Origin: Arachis hypogaea
Taxonomy: Eukaryota > Streptophyta > Magnoliopsida > Fabales > Fabaceae
DNA: 64,000 nt
Assembly: GCF_003086295.3 (NCBI RefSeq)
Contig: NC_092042.1
Coordinates: 44,142,137-44,206,136, forward strand
Direction of reading: 5' to 3'
Both the position numbers and the translations under genes were made by a program. Shown here piece after piece: positions 22,310-31,729 of this stretch; within the stretch, counting starts at the first letter, position 1, and every line of letters begins with the position of its first letter. The notes beneath the pieces are model-generated. The model made no database searches. It saw only the letters and a list, made by a program, of their open reading frames with translations, and was not told where the DNA came from.

Positions 22310-25300
22310 ATGGACCTAAGTGGGATTGATCAGTCCAGAAGGACTCTGGGGTCATATGCTAACCCCATTACAGCTGCATATGAGAGTAGCATCTGTACAC
22401 CTCCCATCAAAGCAAGCAGCTTTGAGCTAAACCCTCAACTCATTATCATAGTGCAGCAAAATTGCCAGTATTTCGGTCTTCCTCAGGAAGAGCCTACTGA
22501 GTTTCTGGCACAGTTCTTACAAATTGCTGACACAGTACGTGATAAAGAGGTGGATCAGGATGTCTACAGACTATTACTGTTTCCATTTGCTGTAAAAGAT
22601 CAAGCTAAGAGGTGGTTGAATAACCAACCTACAGCAAGCATAAAGACATGGAAACAGTTATCAGACAAATTCCTGAATCACTTTTACCCTCCAAAGAGGA
22701 TGACACAGTTAAGGCTGGATATCCAAGGCTTTAAACAAGAGGATAATGAATCCCTTTATAATGCCTGGGAGAGGTATAGAGGTATGCTAAGAAAATGCCC
22801 CTCTGAAATGTTTTCAGAGTGGGTACAGTTAGACATCTTCTACTATGGGCTTACAGAAAAAGCTCAGATGTCTTTAGACCACTCAGCTGGTGGATCTATA
22901 CACATGAGGAAGACAATTGAAGAGGCTCAAGAGCTTATAGACACTGTTGCTAGAAACCAATATTTGTACTCTAGCAATGAGTTCTCTCCAAAAGAGGAAG
23001 TCATGGCAGTAGCCACTGATCCTAATCCTCAAGAACAGATGATTGAGCTTAATCAACAATTGCTCTTGATGACAGAACAATTAGCAGAATTTAAAGAGAT
23101 GCTCCATGAAACTAAAGTTGCTAACAAGAACATAGAACTGCAGTTGAATCAAGCAAAACAGCAGATATCTAAACAGATAACAGAAGAATGTCAAGCAGTT
23201 CAACTGAGGAGTGGGAAGACATTGAATAACACTGCTCAAAGTAGCAAAAAGCCAAATAAGGAACAATTGACAGAGGATAACCAAACCACTGTTCAAAATC
23301 CCTCTGAGGACAGTAAGAGCCCAGAGAGGAACACTTTTGGCGTTCAAACGCCAGAAAAGGGGGGAAAGCTGGCGTTAAACGCCCATTCCCTACCCAGTTC
23401 TGGCGTTCAAACGCCAGAGAAGGGAGAGAAGTTGGCGTTAAATGCCCAACCCTCACCCAATTCTGGCGTTCAGACGCCAAGGGAGGATCAGACACCTGGG
23501 AGTGCTGACAGTAATCCCTCTAAAAAGGCTTCTTCAACCACTTCTGTAAGGAATAAACCTGCAGCATCTAAGGTTGAAGAATATAAAGCCAAGATGCCTT
23601 ATCCTCAGAAACTCCGCCAAGCGGAACAGGATAAGCAATTTGCCCGCTTTGCAGACTATCTAAGGACTCTTGAAATAAAGATTCCGTTTGTAGAGGCACT
23701 TGAGCAAATACCTTCTTATGCTAAGTTCATGAAAGAGATCTTAAGTCATAAGAAAGATTGGAGAGAAACTGAAAAAGTATTTCTCACTGAAGAATGCAGT
23801 GCAGTCATTCTAAAAAGCTTACCAGAAAAGCTTCAAGATCCAGGAAGCTTTATGATACCATGCACATTAGAAGGTGCTTGCACCAAGACAGCCCTGTGTG
23901 ACCTTGGAGCAAGTATCAATCTAATACTTGCATCCACTATCAGAAAGCTTGGGTTGACTGAAGAAGTCAAACCAACCCGGATATGCCTCCAACTTGCTGA
24001 TGGCTCCATTAAACATCCATCAGGCATAATAGAGGACATGATTGTCAAGGTTGGGCCATTCGCCTTTCCAACTGACTTTGTGGTGCTGGAAATGGAGGAG
24101 CACAAGAGTGCAACTCTCATTCTAGGAAGACCTTTCCTAGCAACTGGACGAACTCTTATTGATGTACAAAAAGGGGAAGTAACCCTGAGAGTCAATGAGG
24201 ATGAGTTCAAGTTGAATGCTGTAAAAGCTATGCAGCATCCAGACACACCAAATGACTGCATGGGCGCTGACATTATTGACTCTCTGGTAGAAGAGATCAA
24301 TATGACTGAAAGTCTAGAATCAGAGCTTGAGGACATCTTCAAGGATGCTCAACCTGATCAAGAAGAACCAGAGGAAACAAAGGAATTTTCGAAAATTCCT
24401 CAGGAGGAGGATAAGCCTCCCAAACCTGAACTCAAACCACTACCACCATCCCTGAAGTATGCATTTCTGGGAGAGGGTGACACTTTTCCAGTGATTATAA
24501 GCTCCGCTTTAAATCCACAGGAAGAGGAAGCACTGATTCAAGTGCTAAGGACACACAAGACAGCTCTTGGGTGGTCCATAAGTGATCTTAAGGGCATTAG
24601 CCCAGCTAGATGCATGCACAAGATCCTGTTGGAGGATAATGCCAAACCAGTGGTCCAACCACAGAGGAGGCTAAATCCAGCCATGAAGGAGGTGGTGCAG
24701 AAAGAGGTCACTAAATTACTAGAGGCTGGGATTATTTATCCTATTTCTGACAGCCCCTGGGTGAGCCCTGTACAAGTTGTCCCCAAAAAGGGAGGCATGA
24801 CAGTAGTTCACAATGAAAAAAATGAAATGGTTCCTACAAGAACAGTCACAGGGTGGCGTATGTGTATTGATTACAGAAGGCTCAATACAGCCACCAGAAA
24901 GGATCATTTTCCTTTACCATTCATAGACCAAATGCTAGAAAGACTAGCTGGTCATGATTATTACTGCTTTTTGGATGGCTATTCAGGTTACAACCAAATT
25001 GCAGTAGATCCTCATGACCAAGAGAAAACAGCATTTACTTGCCCTTCTGGCGTGTTTGCCTACAGGAGGATGCCTTTTGGTCTGTGTAATGCTCCTGCAA
25101 CCTTTCAGAGATGCATGTTATCCATCTTCTCTGATATGGTGGAGAAATTCCTGGAAGTCTTCATGGATGACTTCTCAGTATATGGAGACTCATTCAGCTC
25201 CTGTCTTAACCACCTAGCACTTGTCCTGAAAAGGTGCCAAGAGACTAACCTGGTTTTAAACTGGGAGAAATGTCACTTTATGGTGACTGAAGGAATTGTC

Positions 25301-27316
25301 CTTGGACACAAAATTTCAAGCAGGGGAATAGAGGTGGATAAGGCAAAGGTAGAGGTAATTGAAAAATTACCACCACCTGCCAATGTTAAGGCAATCAGAA
25401 GCTTTCTGGGGCATGCAGAATTCTACAGAAGGTTTATAAAGGATTTTTCGAAAATTGCAAAACCTTTGAGTAACCTGCTAGCTGCTGACACACCATTTGT
25501 GTTTGACACACAGTGTCTGCAGGCATTTGAGACCCTGAAAGCTAAGCTGGTCACAGCACCAGTCATCTCTGCACCAGATTGGACATTGCCATTTGAACTA
25601 ATGTGTGATGCCAGTGACCATGCCATTGGTGCAGTGTTGGGACAGAGGCATAACAAGCTTCTGCACGTCATTTATTATGCCAGCCGTGTTCTAAATGATG
25701 CACAGAAGAATTACACAACAACAGAAAAAGAGTTACTTGCAGTGGTCTATGCCATTGACAAGTTTAGATCCTATCTAGTGGGATCCAAAGTGGTTGTGTA
25801 CACTGACCATGCTGCTCTTAAATACTTACTCACAAAGCGGGATTCAAAACCCAGGCTAATAAGATGGGTGTTGCTTCTGCAAGAGTTTGATATAGAAATA
25901 AGAGACAGAAAAGGGACAGAGAACCAGGTAGCTGATCATCTGTCCCGAATAGAACCAGTAGCTGGGGCGTCCCTCCCTTCTACTGAGATTTCTGAGACTT
26001 TCCCAGATGAGCAACTCTTTGCCATTCAGGAAGCTCCATGGTTTGCAGATATTGCAAACTATAAAGCTGTGAGGTTCATACCCCAGGAGTACAGCAGAGT
26101 GCAAAGAAAGAAATTAATTTTAGATGCCAAGTACTACCTATGGGATGAGCCATATCTCTTTAAGAGATGTGCAGACGGAATGATCCGCAGATGTGTACCC
26201 AGAGAAGAAGCACAAAGGATCCTATGGCACTGCCATGGATCACAGTATGGAGGACATTTTGGAAGTGAGCGAACAGCCACTAAAGTCCTCCAATGTGGCT
26301 TCTACTGGCCTACTCTCTATAAAGATGCCCGAGAGTTTGTGCGTAACTGTGACAGTTGCCAAAGAGCTGGGAACTTGCCTCACGGATATGCCATGCCTCA
26401 ACAAGGGATATTAGAGATAGAATTGTTTGATGTATGGGGAATTGACTTCATGGGTCCATTCCCACCATCATACTCAAACACTTACATTCTGGTAGCAGTG
26501 GACTATGTATCTAAGTGGGTAGAAGCAATTGCTACACCCACTAATGATACCAAGACCGTGCTGAAATTCCTCAAGAAACACATCTTCAGCAGGTTTGGTG
26601 TTCCCAGAGTACTAATCAGTAATGGGGGCACTCATTTCTGCAATAGACAGCTATACTCTGCTATGGTCAGATATGGAATTAGCCACAAAGTGGCAACTCC
26701 GTATCATCTACAGACAAATGGGCAAGCTGAAGTCTCTAACAGAGAGCTAAAAAGAATCCTAGAATGGACTGTGATGGCCCGAAGAAAGGATTGGGCAAAG
26801 AGTTTGGATGATGCTCTGTGGGCATACAGAACAGCATTCAAGACTCCTATAGGAACCTCTCCATACCAACTGGTGTATGGGAAGGCTTGTCATCTGCCCG
26901 TGGAACTGGAACATAAAGCCTACTGGGCAACCAGGTTCCTAAACATGGATGCTCAGTTAGCTGGTGAAAAAAGGTTGCTCCAGCTAAATGAGCTAGAGAA
27001 GTTCAGACTCAATGCCTTTGAAAATGCAAAAATTTATAAGGAAAAGGCAAAGAAGTGGCATGACAAGAAGTTGTCATCCAGAGTCTTTGAGCCAGGACAA
27101 AGAGTTCTGCTCTTCAACTCTAGGCTCAGATTGTTTCCAGGAAAACTTAAATCCCGATGGAGGGGTCCGTATGTGATTACAGGAGTATCACCATATGGAT
27201 ATGTTGAGCTTCAGGATATTGATTCTGACAAAAAGTTCATTGTTAATGGACAGAGAATCAAGCATTATCTTGAAAGCAATTTTGAGCAGGAATGCTCAAA
27301 ACTGAGGCTGGAATGA
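22310..27316 (+). CDS. Gag-pol polyprotein (gag, protease, RT, RNase H, integrase)
   Basis: One open frame of 1,668 residues from the ATG at 22310 ([11 protein letters not shown]); the frame is open further upstream but lacks ATG. Gag capsid about residues 60-215 ([25 protein letters not shown]), no CCHC knuckle; a repeat-bearing linker at 343-390; aspartic protease with [10 protein letters not shown] (Asp 531) and [10 protein letters not shown]; reverse transcriptase about 775-985 with FMDDF near 951; RNase H about 1095-1215 with DASDHA, TEKELLA, YTDHAAL and VADHLSR; integrase with an HHCC-type zinc segment ([11 protein letters not shown] ... CDSCQ), first catalytic Asp in GIDFMGPFP, Glu in QAEVSNRE, and a WRGPY end. 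The second catalytic Asp is replaced: the frame reads ISNGGTHF at residue 1438 (AAT) where relatives have SDGG. This copy should therefore be unable to integrate by itself. It makes the capsid and enzymes for replication in cytoplasmic particles. Confidence 0.95.
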   Translation: MDLSGIDQSRRTLGSYANPITAAYESSICTPPIKASSFELNPQLIIIVQQNCQYFGLPQEEPTEFLAQFLQIADTVRDKEVDQDVYRLLLFPFAVKDQAKRWLNNQPTASIKTWKQLSDKFLNHFYPPKRMTQLRLDIQGFKQEDNESLYNAWERYRGMLRKCPSEMFSEWVQLDIFYYGLTEKAQMSLDHSAGGSIHMRKTIEEAQELIDTVARNQYLYSSNEFSPKEEVMAVATDPNPQEQMIELNQQLLLMTEQLAEFKEMLHETKVANKNIELQLNQAKQQISKQITEECQAVQLRSGKTLNNTAQSSKKPNKEQLTEDNQTTVQNPSEDSKSPERNTFGVQTPEKGGKLALNAHSLPSSGVQTPEKGEKLALNAQPSPNSGVQTPREDQTPGSADSNPSKKASSTTSVRNKPAASKVEEYKAKMPYPQKLRQAEQDKQFARFADYLRTLEIKIPFVEALEQIPSYAKFMKEILSHKKDWRETEKVFLTEECSAVILKSLPEKLQDPGSFMIPCTLEGACTKTALCDLGASINLILASTIRKLGLTEEVKPTRICLQLADGSIKHPSGIIEDMIVKVGPFAFPTDFVVLEMEEHKSATLILGRPFLATGRTLIDVQKGEVTLRVNEDEFKLNAVKAMQHPDTPNDCMGADIIDSLVEEINMTESLESELEDIFKDAQPDQEEPEETKEFSKIPQEEDKPPKPELKPLPPSLKYAFLGEGDTFPVIISSALNPQEEEALIQVLRTHKTALGWSISDLKGISPARCMHKILLEDNAKPVVQPQRRLNPAMKEVVQKEVTKLLEAGIIYPISDSPWVSPVQVVPKKGGMTVVHNEKNEMVPTRTVTGWRMCIDYRRLNTATRKDHFPLPFIDQMLERLAGHDYYCFLDGYSGYNQIAVDPHDQEKTAFTCPSGVFAYRRMPFGLCNAPATFQRCMLSIFSDMVEKFLEVFMDDFSVYGDSFSSCLNHLALVLKRCQETNLVLNWEKCHFMVTEGIVLGHKISSRGIEVDKAKVEVIEKLPPPANVKAIRSFLGHAEFYRRFIKDFSKIAKPLSNLLAADTPFVFDTQCLQAFETLKAKLVTAPVISAPDWTLPFELMCDASDHAIGAVLGQRHNKLLHVIYYASRVLNDAQKNYTTTEKELLAVVYAIDKFRSYLVGSKVVVYTDHAALKYLLTKRDSKPRLIRWVLLLQEFDIEIRDRKGTENQVADHLSRIEPVAGASLPSTEISETFPDEQLFAIQEAPWFADIANYKAVRFIPQEYSRVQRKKLILDAKYYLWDEPYLFKRCADGMIRRCVPREEAQRILWHCHGSQYGGHFGSERTATKVLQCGFYWPTLYKDAREFVRNCDSCQRAGNLPHGYAMPQQGILEIELFDVWGIDFMGPFPPSYSNTYILVAVDYVSKWVEAIATPTNDTKTVLKFLKKHIFSRFGVPRVLISNGGTHFCNRQLYSAMVRYGISHKVATPYHLQTNGQAEVSNRELKRILEWTVMARRKDWAKSLDDALWAYRTAFKTPIGTSPYQLVYGKACHLPVELEHKAYWATRFLNMDAQLAGEKRLLQLNELEKFRLNAFENAKIYKEKAKKWHDKKLSSRVFEPGQRVLLFNSRLRLFPGKLKSRWRGPYVITGVSPYGYVELQDIDSDKKFIVNGQRIKHYLESNFEQECSKLRLE
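23338..23479 (+). repeat. Five TGGCGTT-AACGCCA palindromes inside the gag coding region
   Basis: Units start at 23338, 23369, 23401, 23433 and 23464, a step of 31-32 bases. Two units make 63 bases, so the protein carries a 21-residue repeat beginning GVQTPEKG and continuing KLALNA. They lie between capsid and protease and keep the frame. Confidence 0.85.
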
Positions 27317-27395
27317 TCCTCAGTAAAGGTCCAGCTAAAGACAATAAAGAAGCGCTTGCTGGGAGGCAACCCAGTCATTAGCAGGTTATATGTTT
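27316..27395 (+). other. Conserved post-pol block
   Basis: Just after the stop codon: AGCGCTTGCTGGGAGGCAAC. The same block follows the protease end of the 10.7-kb element (AGCGCTTATTGGGAGGCAAC near 58006) and the ORF of the minus-strand element (GCGCACTTGTTGGGAGGTAAC near 1806-1787). Conservation across different upstream sequences suggests a cis function. Confidence 0.5.
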
Positions 27396-27481
27396 TATTT
27401 CTACAGAGGCAATTATCAAAATTGAAGGAATTCACAGAGTTACAGAAGGATTCAGCGCAAAAAGCAGAGAAAAAGAGCTTA

Positions 27482-27785
27482 CTGGCGAAAAAACGCCAGT
27501 AAGGGGCATTTTGGGCGTTAAACGCCAGAATGGGCACCATTCTGGGCGTTTAACGTCAGTAAGGGTGCCATTTTGGGTGTTAAACGCCAGAATGGGCACC
27601 ATTCTGGGCGTTTAACGCCAGGTGTGCAGCATCCTGGGCGTTTAGCAAAACGCCCAGTGACAAAGGGGATTCTGGCGTTTAACGCCAGCCAGGGCACCTG
27701 GCTGGGCGTTAAACGCCCACATTGGCTAGCAAATGGGCGTTAAACGCCAGAATGGATACCATTCTGGGCGGTTAACGCCAGAAAG
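27482..27785 (+). repeat. Array of ten palindromes at a 31-bp step
   Basis: The core GGCGTTTAACGCC (variants GGCGTTAAACGCC) has GGCG at 27484, 27514, 27545, 27576, 27607, 27637, 27674, 27705, 27736 and 27767, i.e. steps 30,31,31,31,30,37,31,31,31. Spacers also pair, as in CCAGAATGG-GCA-CCATTCTGG, so larger hairpins are possible. Confidence 0.9.
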
Positions 27786-28087
27786 GTGGGGGACCAATAT
27801 TTTGCTTTCCGATCAAATTTTTTTTCAAACTTTCCTTTTCTTACCCATACTTTTCTACATAAACACATCTCAACCTTTCATCATTCACTTTCAAATCTTC
27901 AAAAATCAAAATCATTCTTCAAATCTCTCTCAAATCAATCCCAAATCTTATTCAAAAACTCACCCTTCTCTCAAATTCTCTCCATATCTTCTCAAATCTC
28001 CTTTCAATTTTTTTTCAAAATCTCCTTCCCCTCATTCTCCCACACCATTCGAATTTGCTCTTCCCCTCTCTCTCTTCTTTCCTTTCT

Positions 28088-28123
28088 TTTGCTTGAGGAC
28101 AAGCAAACCTCTAAGTTTGGTGT
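28088..28123 (+). promoter_or_regulatory. Stem-loop I plus TAAGTTTGGTGT motif before ORF2
   Basis: TTTGCTTG-AGGA-CAAGCAAA (28088-28107), an 8-bp stem, followed by CTAAGTTTGGTGT (28111-28123). ORF2 starts 38 bases further on. The same pair precedes ORF2 of the 10.7-kb element at 58898-58932. Confidence 0.7.
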
Positions 28124-28161
28124 GCTTTTCCGTGATCACTAAGCCAAGATTCATCAAGATC

Positions 28162-29274
28162 ATGGCTCCTAAGGGAAAACAAACCAATTTAAGAGGAAAG
28201 AAAGAGAATAATCCAAAGAATCTTTGGAATCAAGAGAAGTTCTTAACCAAAGAACATGAAGACCATTATCACAAAATAATGGGTCTGAGGTCAGTGATCC
28301 CGGAAGTTAAATTTGATCTGAAAGAAGATGAATATCCGGGGATCCAAGAGCAAATTCGAAACAGAGGATGGGAAGTTCTAACCAATCCTGAGATAAAGGT
28401 TGGAAGAAATATGGTTCAGGAATTCTACTCAAATCTGTGGCTAACAGATAAGCAGAGAATGACTGGAACTGCTTACCATACTTACAGAACCATGGTCAGA
28501 GGGAAAGTTATGTACTTCCATCTGGACAAAATAAGAGAAATCTTCAAATTGCCTCAACTGCAGGATGATCCTGAATCCTTTAATAGGAGAATGGTGAGAG
28601 CAGATAAAGGGTTGGATCAAGTTCTAGAGGACATATGCCTCCCTGGAACTAAGTGGATAACCAATTCAAAGGGTGTCCCAAACCAACTCAAGAGGGGAGA
28701 CCTCAAACCAATTGCAAGAGGTTGGCTAGACTTTATTGGGCGTTCCATACTGCCCACTAGCAACCGTTCTGAGGTCACTATCAAGAGAGCAGTGATGATT
28801 CATTGCATTATGCTTGGAAAAGAAGTGGAGGTTCATCATGTGATTGCTTGTGAGATCTACACAATTGCAAATGAGAATTCCACTGAAGCCAAATTGGCTT
28901 ACCCAAGCTTGATTTCCTTGCTCTGTAAAGAGGCTGGGGTAAAGATGGGAGTAGATGAATTCATACCCATTGAACATCCAATCACCAAGAAGTCAATGGA
29001 AGGACAAATGCAAGACAACTCTATCAAAAGGAGGGCGCAGGAGTTCCTCCCTGAATTTCCTGAAATTGGCTACTGGGCCAGCCTAGAAGCATCTATCACC
29101 AAGTTGCAAGAGACTATGGAGCAACTTAAGGAAGAACAGCAGAATCAGAACTGCATGCTCTGCAAATTGCTGAAGGAACAAGAGAAGCAGGGGCGTGAAC
29201 TCCAAGAGCTGAAACGCCAGAAATTCTCCTCTCAATTTGAGGGAGCATCCACTTCTCAAAATCAAGGTTGTTGA
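28162..29274 (+). CDS. ORF2, plant-transposon protein of unknown function
   Basis: 370 residues from the ATG at 28162 (MAPKGKQTNLRGKKEN); the frame is open further upstream to 27733, but that part reads through the palindrome array and a T/C-rich leader and is unlike protein. A basic N-terminus is followed by a globular domain (about 25-260) with GWEVLTNPEIKVGRNMVQEF, YRTMVRGK and ARGWLDFIGRSILPTSNRSE. This is the family often labelled putative plant transposon protein (PF20167 as I recall). The C-terminus from about 300 is a coiled coil (LQETMEQLKEEQQNQ). No signal peptide or membrane segment is visible, so it does not look like an envelope protein. Its counterpart at 58971-60125 begins MAPKAGE. 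Placement after pol in both suggests a spliced or internally started mRNA. Confidence 0.85.
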   Translation: MAPKGKQTNLRGKKENNPKNLWNQEKFLTKEHEDHYHKIMGLRSVIPEVKFDLKEDEYPGIQEQIRNRGWEVLTNPEIKVGRNMVQEFYSNLWLTDKQRMTGTAYHTYRTMVRGKVMYFHLDKIREIFKLPQLQDDPESFNRRMVRADKGLDQVLEDICLPGTKWITNSKGVPNQLKRGDLKPIARGWLDFIGRSILPTSNRSEVTIKRAVMIHCIMLGKEVEVHHVIACEIYTIANENSTEAKLAYPSLISLLCKEAGVKMGVDEFIPIEHPITKKSMEGQMQDNSIKRRAQEFLPEFPEIGYWASLEASITKLQETMEQLKEEQQNQNCMLCKLLKEQEKQGRELQELKRQKFSSQFEGASTSQNQGC

Positions 29275-30206
29275 GTTCTAACTCTGTGAAAACCTCTATC
29301 ATTAGGAGCCTTTTTAAAATTTTTTGTTTTCTATTTTTTTAATCTCATCTTATATCTATTTTTGAGTCTTGTTCTTAATTCATAATTAATAAAATTTAAA
29401 ATTCATGTCTTAAAGCTATGAATGTCCTATGAATCCATTACCTCTCTTAAATGAAAAATGCTTTAATCACAAAAGAACAAGAAGGACAGGATTTCAAATT
29501 TATCTCTGAAACCAGTTGAATTAGTTTGATGTGGTGACAATAATTTTTGTTCTCCGAATGAATGCTTGAACAGTGCATATGTCTTTTGAATTTGTTGTTC
29601 TTGAGAATGTTAAAATTGTTGGCTCTTGAAAGAATGAGGGAAAAAGAGAACTGTTATTGAGGATCTGAAAAATCATCAAATTGATTCTTGAAGCAAGAGA
29701 AAGCAGTGAAATAAAAAAAAATCGAAAAAAAAAGAAAAGAGAGAGAAAAAGGAAGAAATAAAGTTGTGATCCAAGGCAAAAGAGTGTGCTTAAGAACCCT
29801 GGACACCTCTAATTGGGGACTCTAGCAAAGCTGGGTCAAAATCTGAAAAGGTTCACCCAAGTATGTGTCTGTGGCATGTATGTATCTGGTTGTAATACTG
29901 GATGACAGAGTGCTTTGGGCCACAGCCAAGACTCATGACATAGCTATGTTCAAGAATCATTATACTTAACTAGGAGAATCAATAACATTATCTGAGTTCT
30001 GAGTTCTTATAGATGCCAATCATTCTGAACTTCAAAGGATAGAGTGAGATGCCAAAACTGTTCGGAAGCAAAAAGCTACTAGTCCCGCTCATCTAATTGG
30101 AGCTAAGTTTCCTTGATATTTTGGAGTCTATAGTATATTCTCTTCTTTTTATCCTATTTTGATTTTTAGTTGCTTGGGGACAAGCAACAATTTAAGTTTG
30201 GTGTTA
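29275..30206 (+). other. Conserved 3' untranslated block with stem-loops II and I
   Basis: No ORF. From about 29770 it matches the end of the 10.7-kb element (60780-61217): GTGCTTAAGAACCCTGGACA, CTGAAAAGGTTCACC, TGAACTTCAAAGGA, CAAAAGCTACTAGTCCCGCT-like words. Stem-loop II is at 29885-29902 (TCTGGT-TGTAAT-ACTGGA, two G-U pairs), stem-loop I at 30169-30188 (GTTGCTTG-GGGA-CAAGCAAC, eight pairs), then TTTAAGTTTGGTGT at 30191-30204 and the LTR at 30207. There is no ordinary polypurine tract next to the LTR. Confidence 0.65.
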
Positions 30207-31729
30207 TGATGAGCAGATAATTTATACGCTTTTTGGCATTATTTTTAGTATGTTTTTAGTATGATCTATTTAGTTTTTAGTATATTTTTATTAGTTTTTA
30301 GTTAAAATTCACTTTTCTGGACTTTACTATGAGTTTGTGTGTTTTTCTGTGATTTCAGGTATTTTCTGGCTGAAATTGAGGGTCCTGAGCAAAAATCTGA
30401 TTCAGAGACTGAAAAGGACTGCAGATGCTGTTGGATTCTGACCTCCCTGCACTCGAAGTGGATTTTCTGGAGCTACAGAAGCCCAATTGGCGCGTTCTCA
30501 ACGGCGTTGGAAAGTAGACATCCTGGGCTTTCCAGCAATGTATAATAGTCCATACTTTGTTCGAGATTTGATGCCCCAAACAGGCGTTGCAAATCAGCTT
30601 CAGAATTCCCAGCGTTTAACGCTGGAACTGGCATAAAACTTGGAGTTAAACGCCCAAACTGGCATGAAAGCTGGCGTTTTAACTCCAGAAAAAGTCTATA
30701 CACATGAAAGCTTCAATTCTCAGCCCAAGCACACACTAGGTGGACCCAGAAGTGGATTTTTACGTCATTTACTCATTTCTGTATACCCTAGGTTACTAGC
30801 TTACTATTAATAGGATCTTTTGACATTGTATCTGTACCTCATGACACTTTACACGTTTTGTTGTGTATCTTCCACGGCATGAGTCTCTAAACCCCATGGT
30901 TGGGGGTGAGGAGCTCTGCTGTGTCTTGATGGATTAATGCAGTTACTACTGTTTTTCATTCAATCATGCTTGCTTCCATTCTAAGATATTACTTGTTCTT
31001 AAACCGGATGAATGTGATGATCCGTGACACTCATCATCATTCTTAACTATGAACGTGTGCCTGATAACCACCTCCGTTCTACCTTAGATTAAGTAGATAT
31101 CTCTTGGATTCTTTAATCAGAATCTTCGTGGTATAAGCTAGAACTGATGGCGGCATTCAAGAGAATCCGGAAGGTCTAAACCTTGTCTGTGGTATTCTGA
31201 GTAGGATTCAATGATTGAATGACTGTGACGAGCTTCAAACTCCTGAGGGCGGGGCGTTAGTGACAGACGCAAAAGAATTACTGGATTCTATTCCGGCCTG
31301 ATTGAGAACTGACAGATGGATAGCCGTGCCGTGACAGGGTGCGTTGAACATTTCCACTGAGAGGATGGGAGGTAGCCACTGACAACGGTGAAACCCTTGC
31401 ATACAGCTTGCCATGGAAGGAGCCTTGCGTGCTTGAAGAAGAAGACAATAGGAAAGCAGAGATTCAGAAGATGGAGCATCTCCAAAACCTCAACCTATTC
31501 TCCATTACTGCAAAACAAGTACTTACTTCATGTTCTTTTACTTTTCACAATCAACCCTGATAATTTTTGATATCCTGACTAAGATTTACAAGATAACCAT
31601 AGCTTGCTTCAAGCCAACAATCTCCGTGGGATCGACCCTTACTCACGTAAGGTATTACTTGGACGACCCAGTGCACTTGCTGGTTAGTTGTGCGGGGTTG
31701 CAAAGGTGTGATTGCAATTTCGCGCACCA
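30207..31729 (+). repeat. 3' LTR of the 11.5-kb element
   Basis: 1,523 bp, about 98% like the 5' LTR by eye; its second word reads GAGCAG instead of GAGCGG. It ends GCGCACCA at 31729 followed by the target duplication ATCTC. Confidence 0.92.

Larger units (their letters stand above)
20227..31729 (+). mobile_element. Complete Athila-like (Ty3/gypsy) LTR retrotransposon, 11.5 kb
   Basis: 5' LTR 20227-21748, primer site, gag-pol 22310-27316, palindrome array, ORF2 28162-29274, conserved 3' UTR and 3' LTR 30207-31729. The 5-bp target duplication ATCTC (20222-20226 and 31730-31734) proves a single insertion. The LTRs differ at roughly 33 places in 1.52 kb by hand count (about 2%), mostly transitions, so the insertion is recent. 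The class comes from the tRNA-Asp primer site, the FMDDF reverse transcriptase motif, the absence of a chromodomain, and the extra ORF after pol. It resembles the FIDEL family described in Arachis; the family name is from memory. Confidence 0.93.

Noticed and set aside
23833..24342. 169-codon antisense frame inside gag-pol
   Set aside because: Shadow of the protease region; the plus-strand frame has clear motifs.
27482..27785. CRISPR-like array because of regular repeats
   Set aside because: Plant nuclear DNA; repeats are short diverged palindromes inside a retrotransposon, with no cas genes and no unique same-origin spacers.
27733..28161. Upstream extension of ORF2 to 27733
   Set aside because: It translates palindrome repeats and a T/C-rich leader. 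The counterpart element starts ORF2 at the equivalent ATG.
28162..29274. Envelope gene after pol
   Set aside because: No signal peptide, membrane helix or glycosylation pattern; it matches the unrelated plant-transposon ORF2 family.
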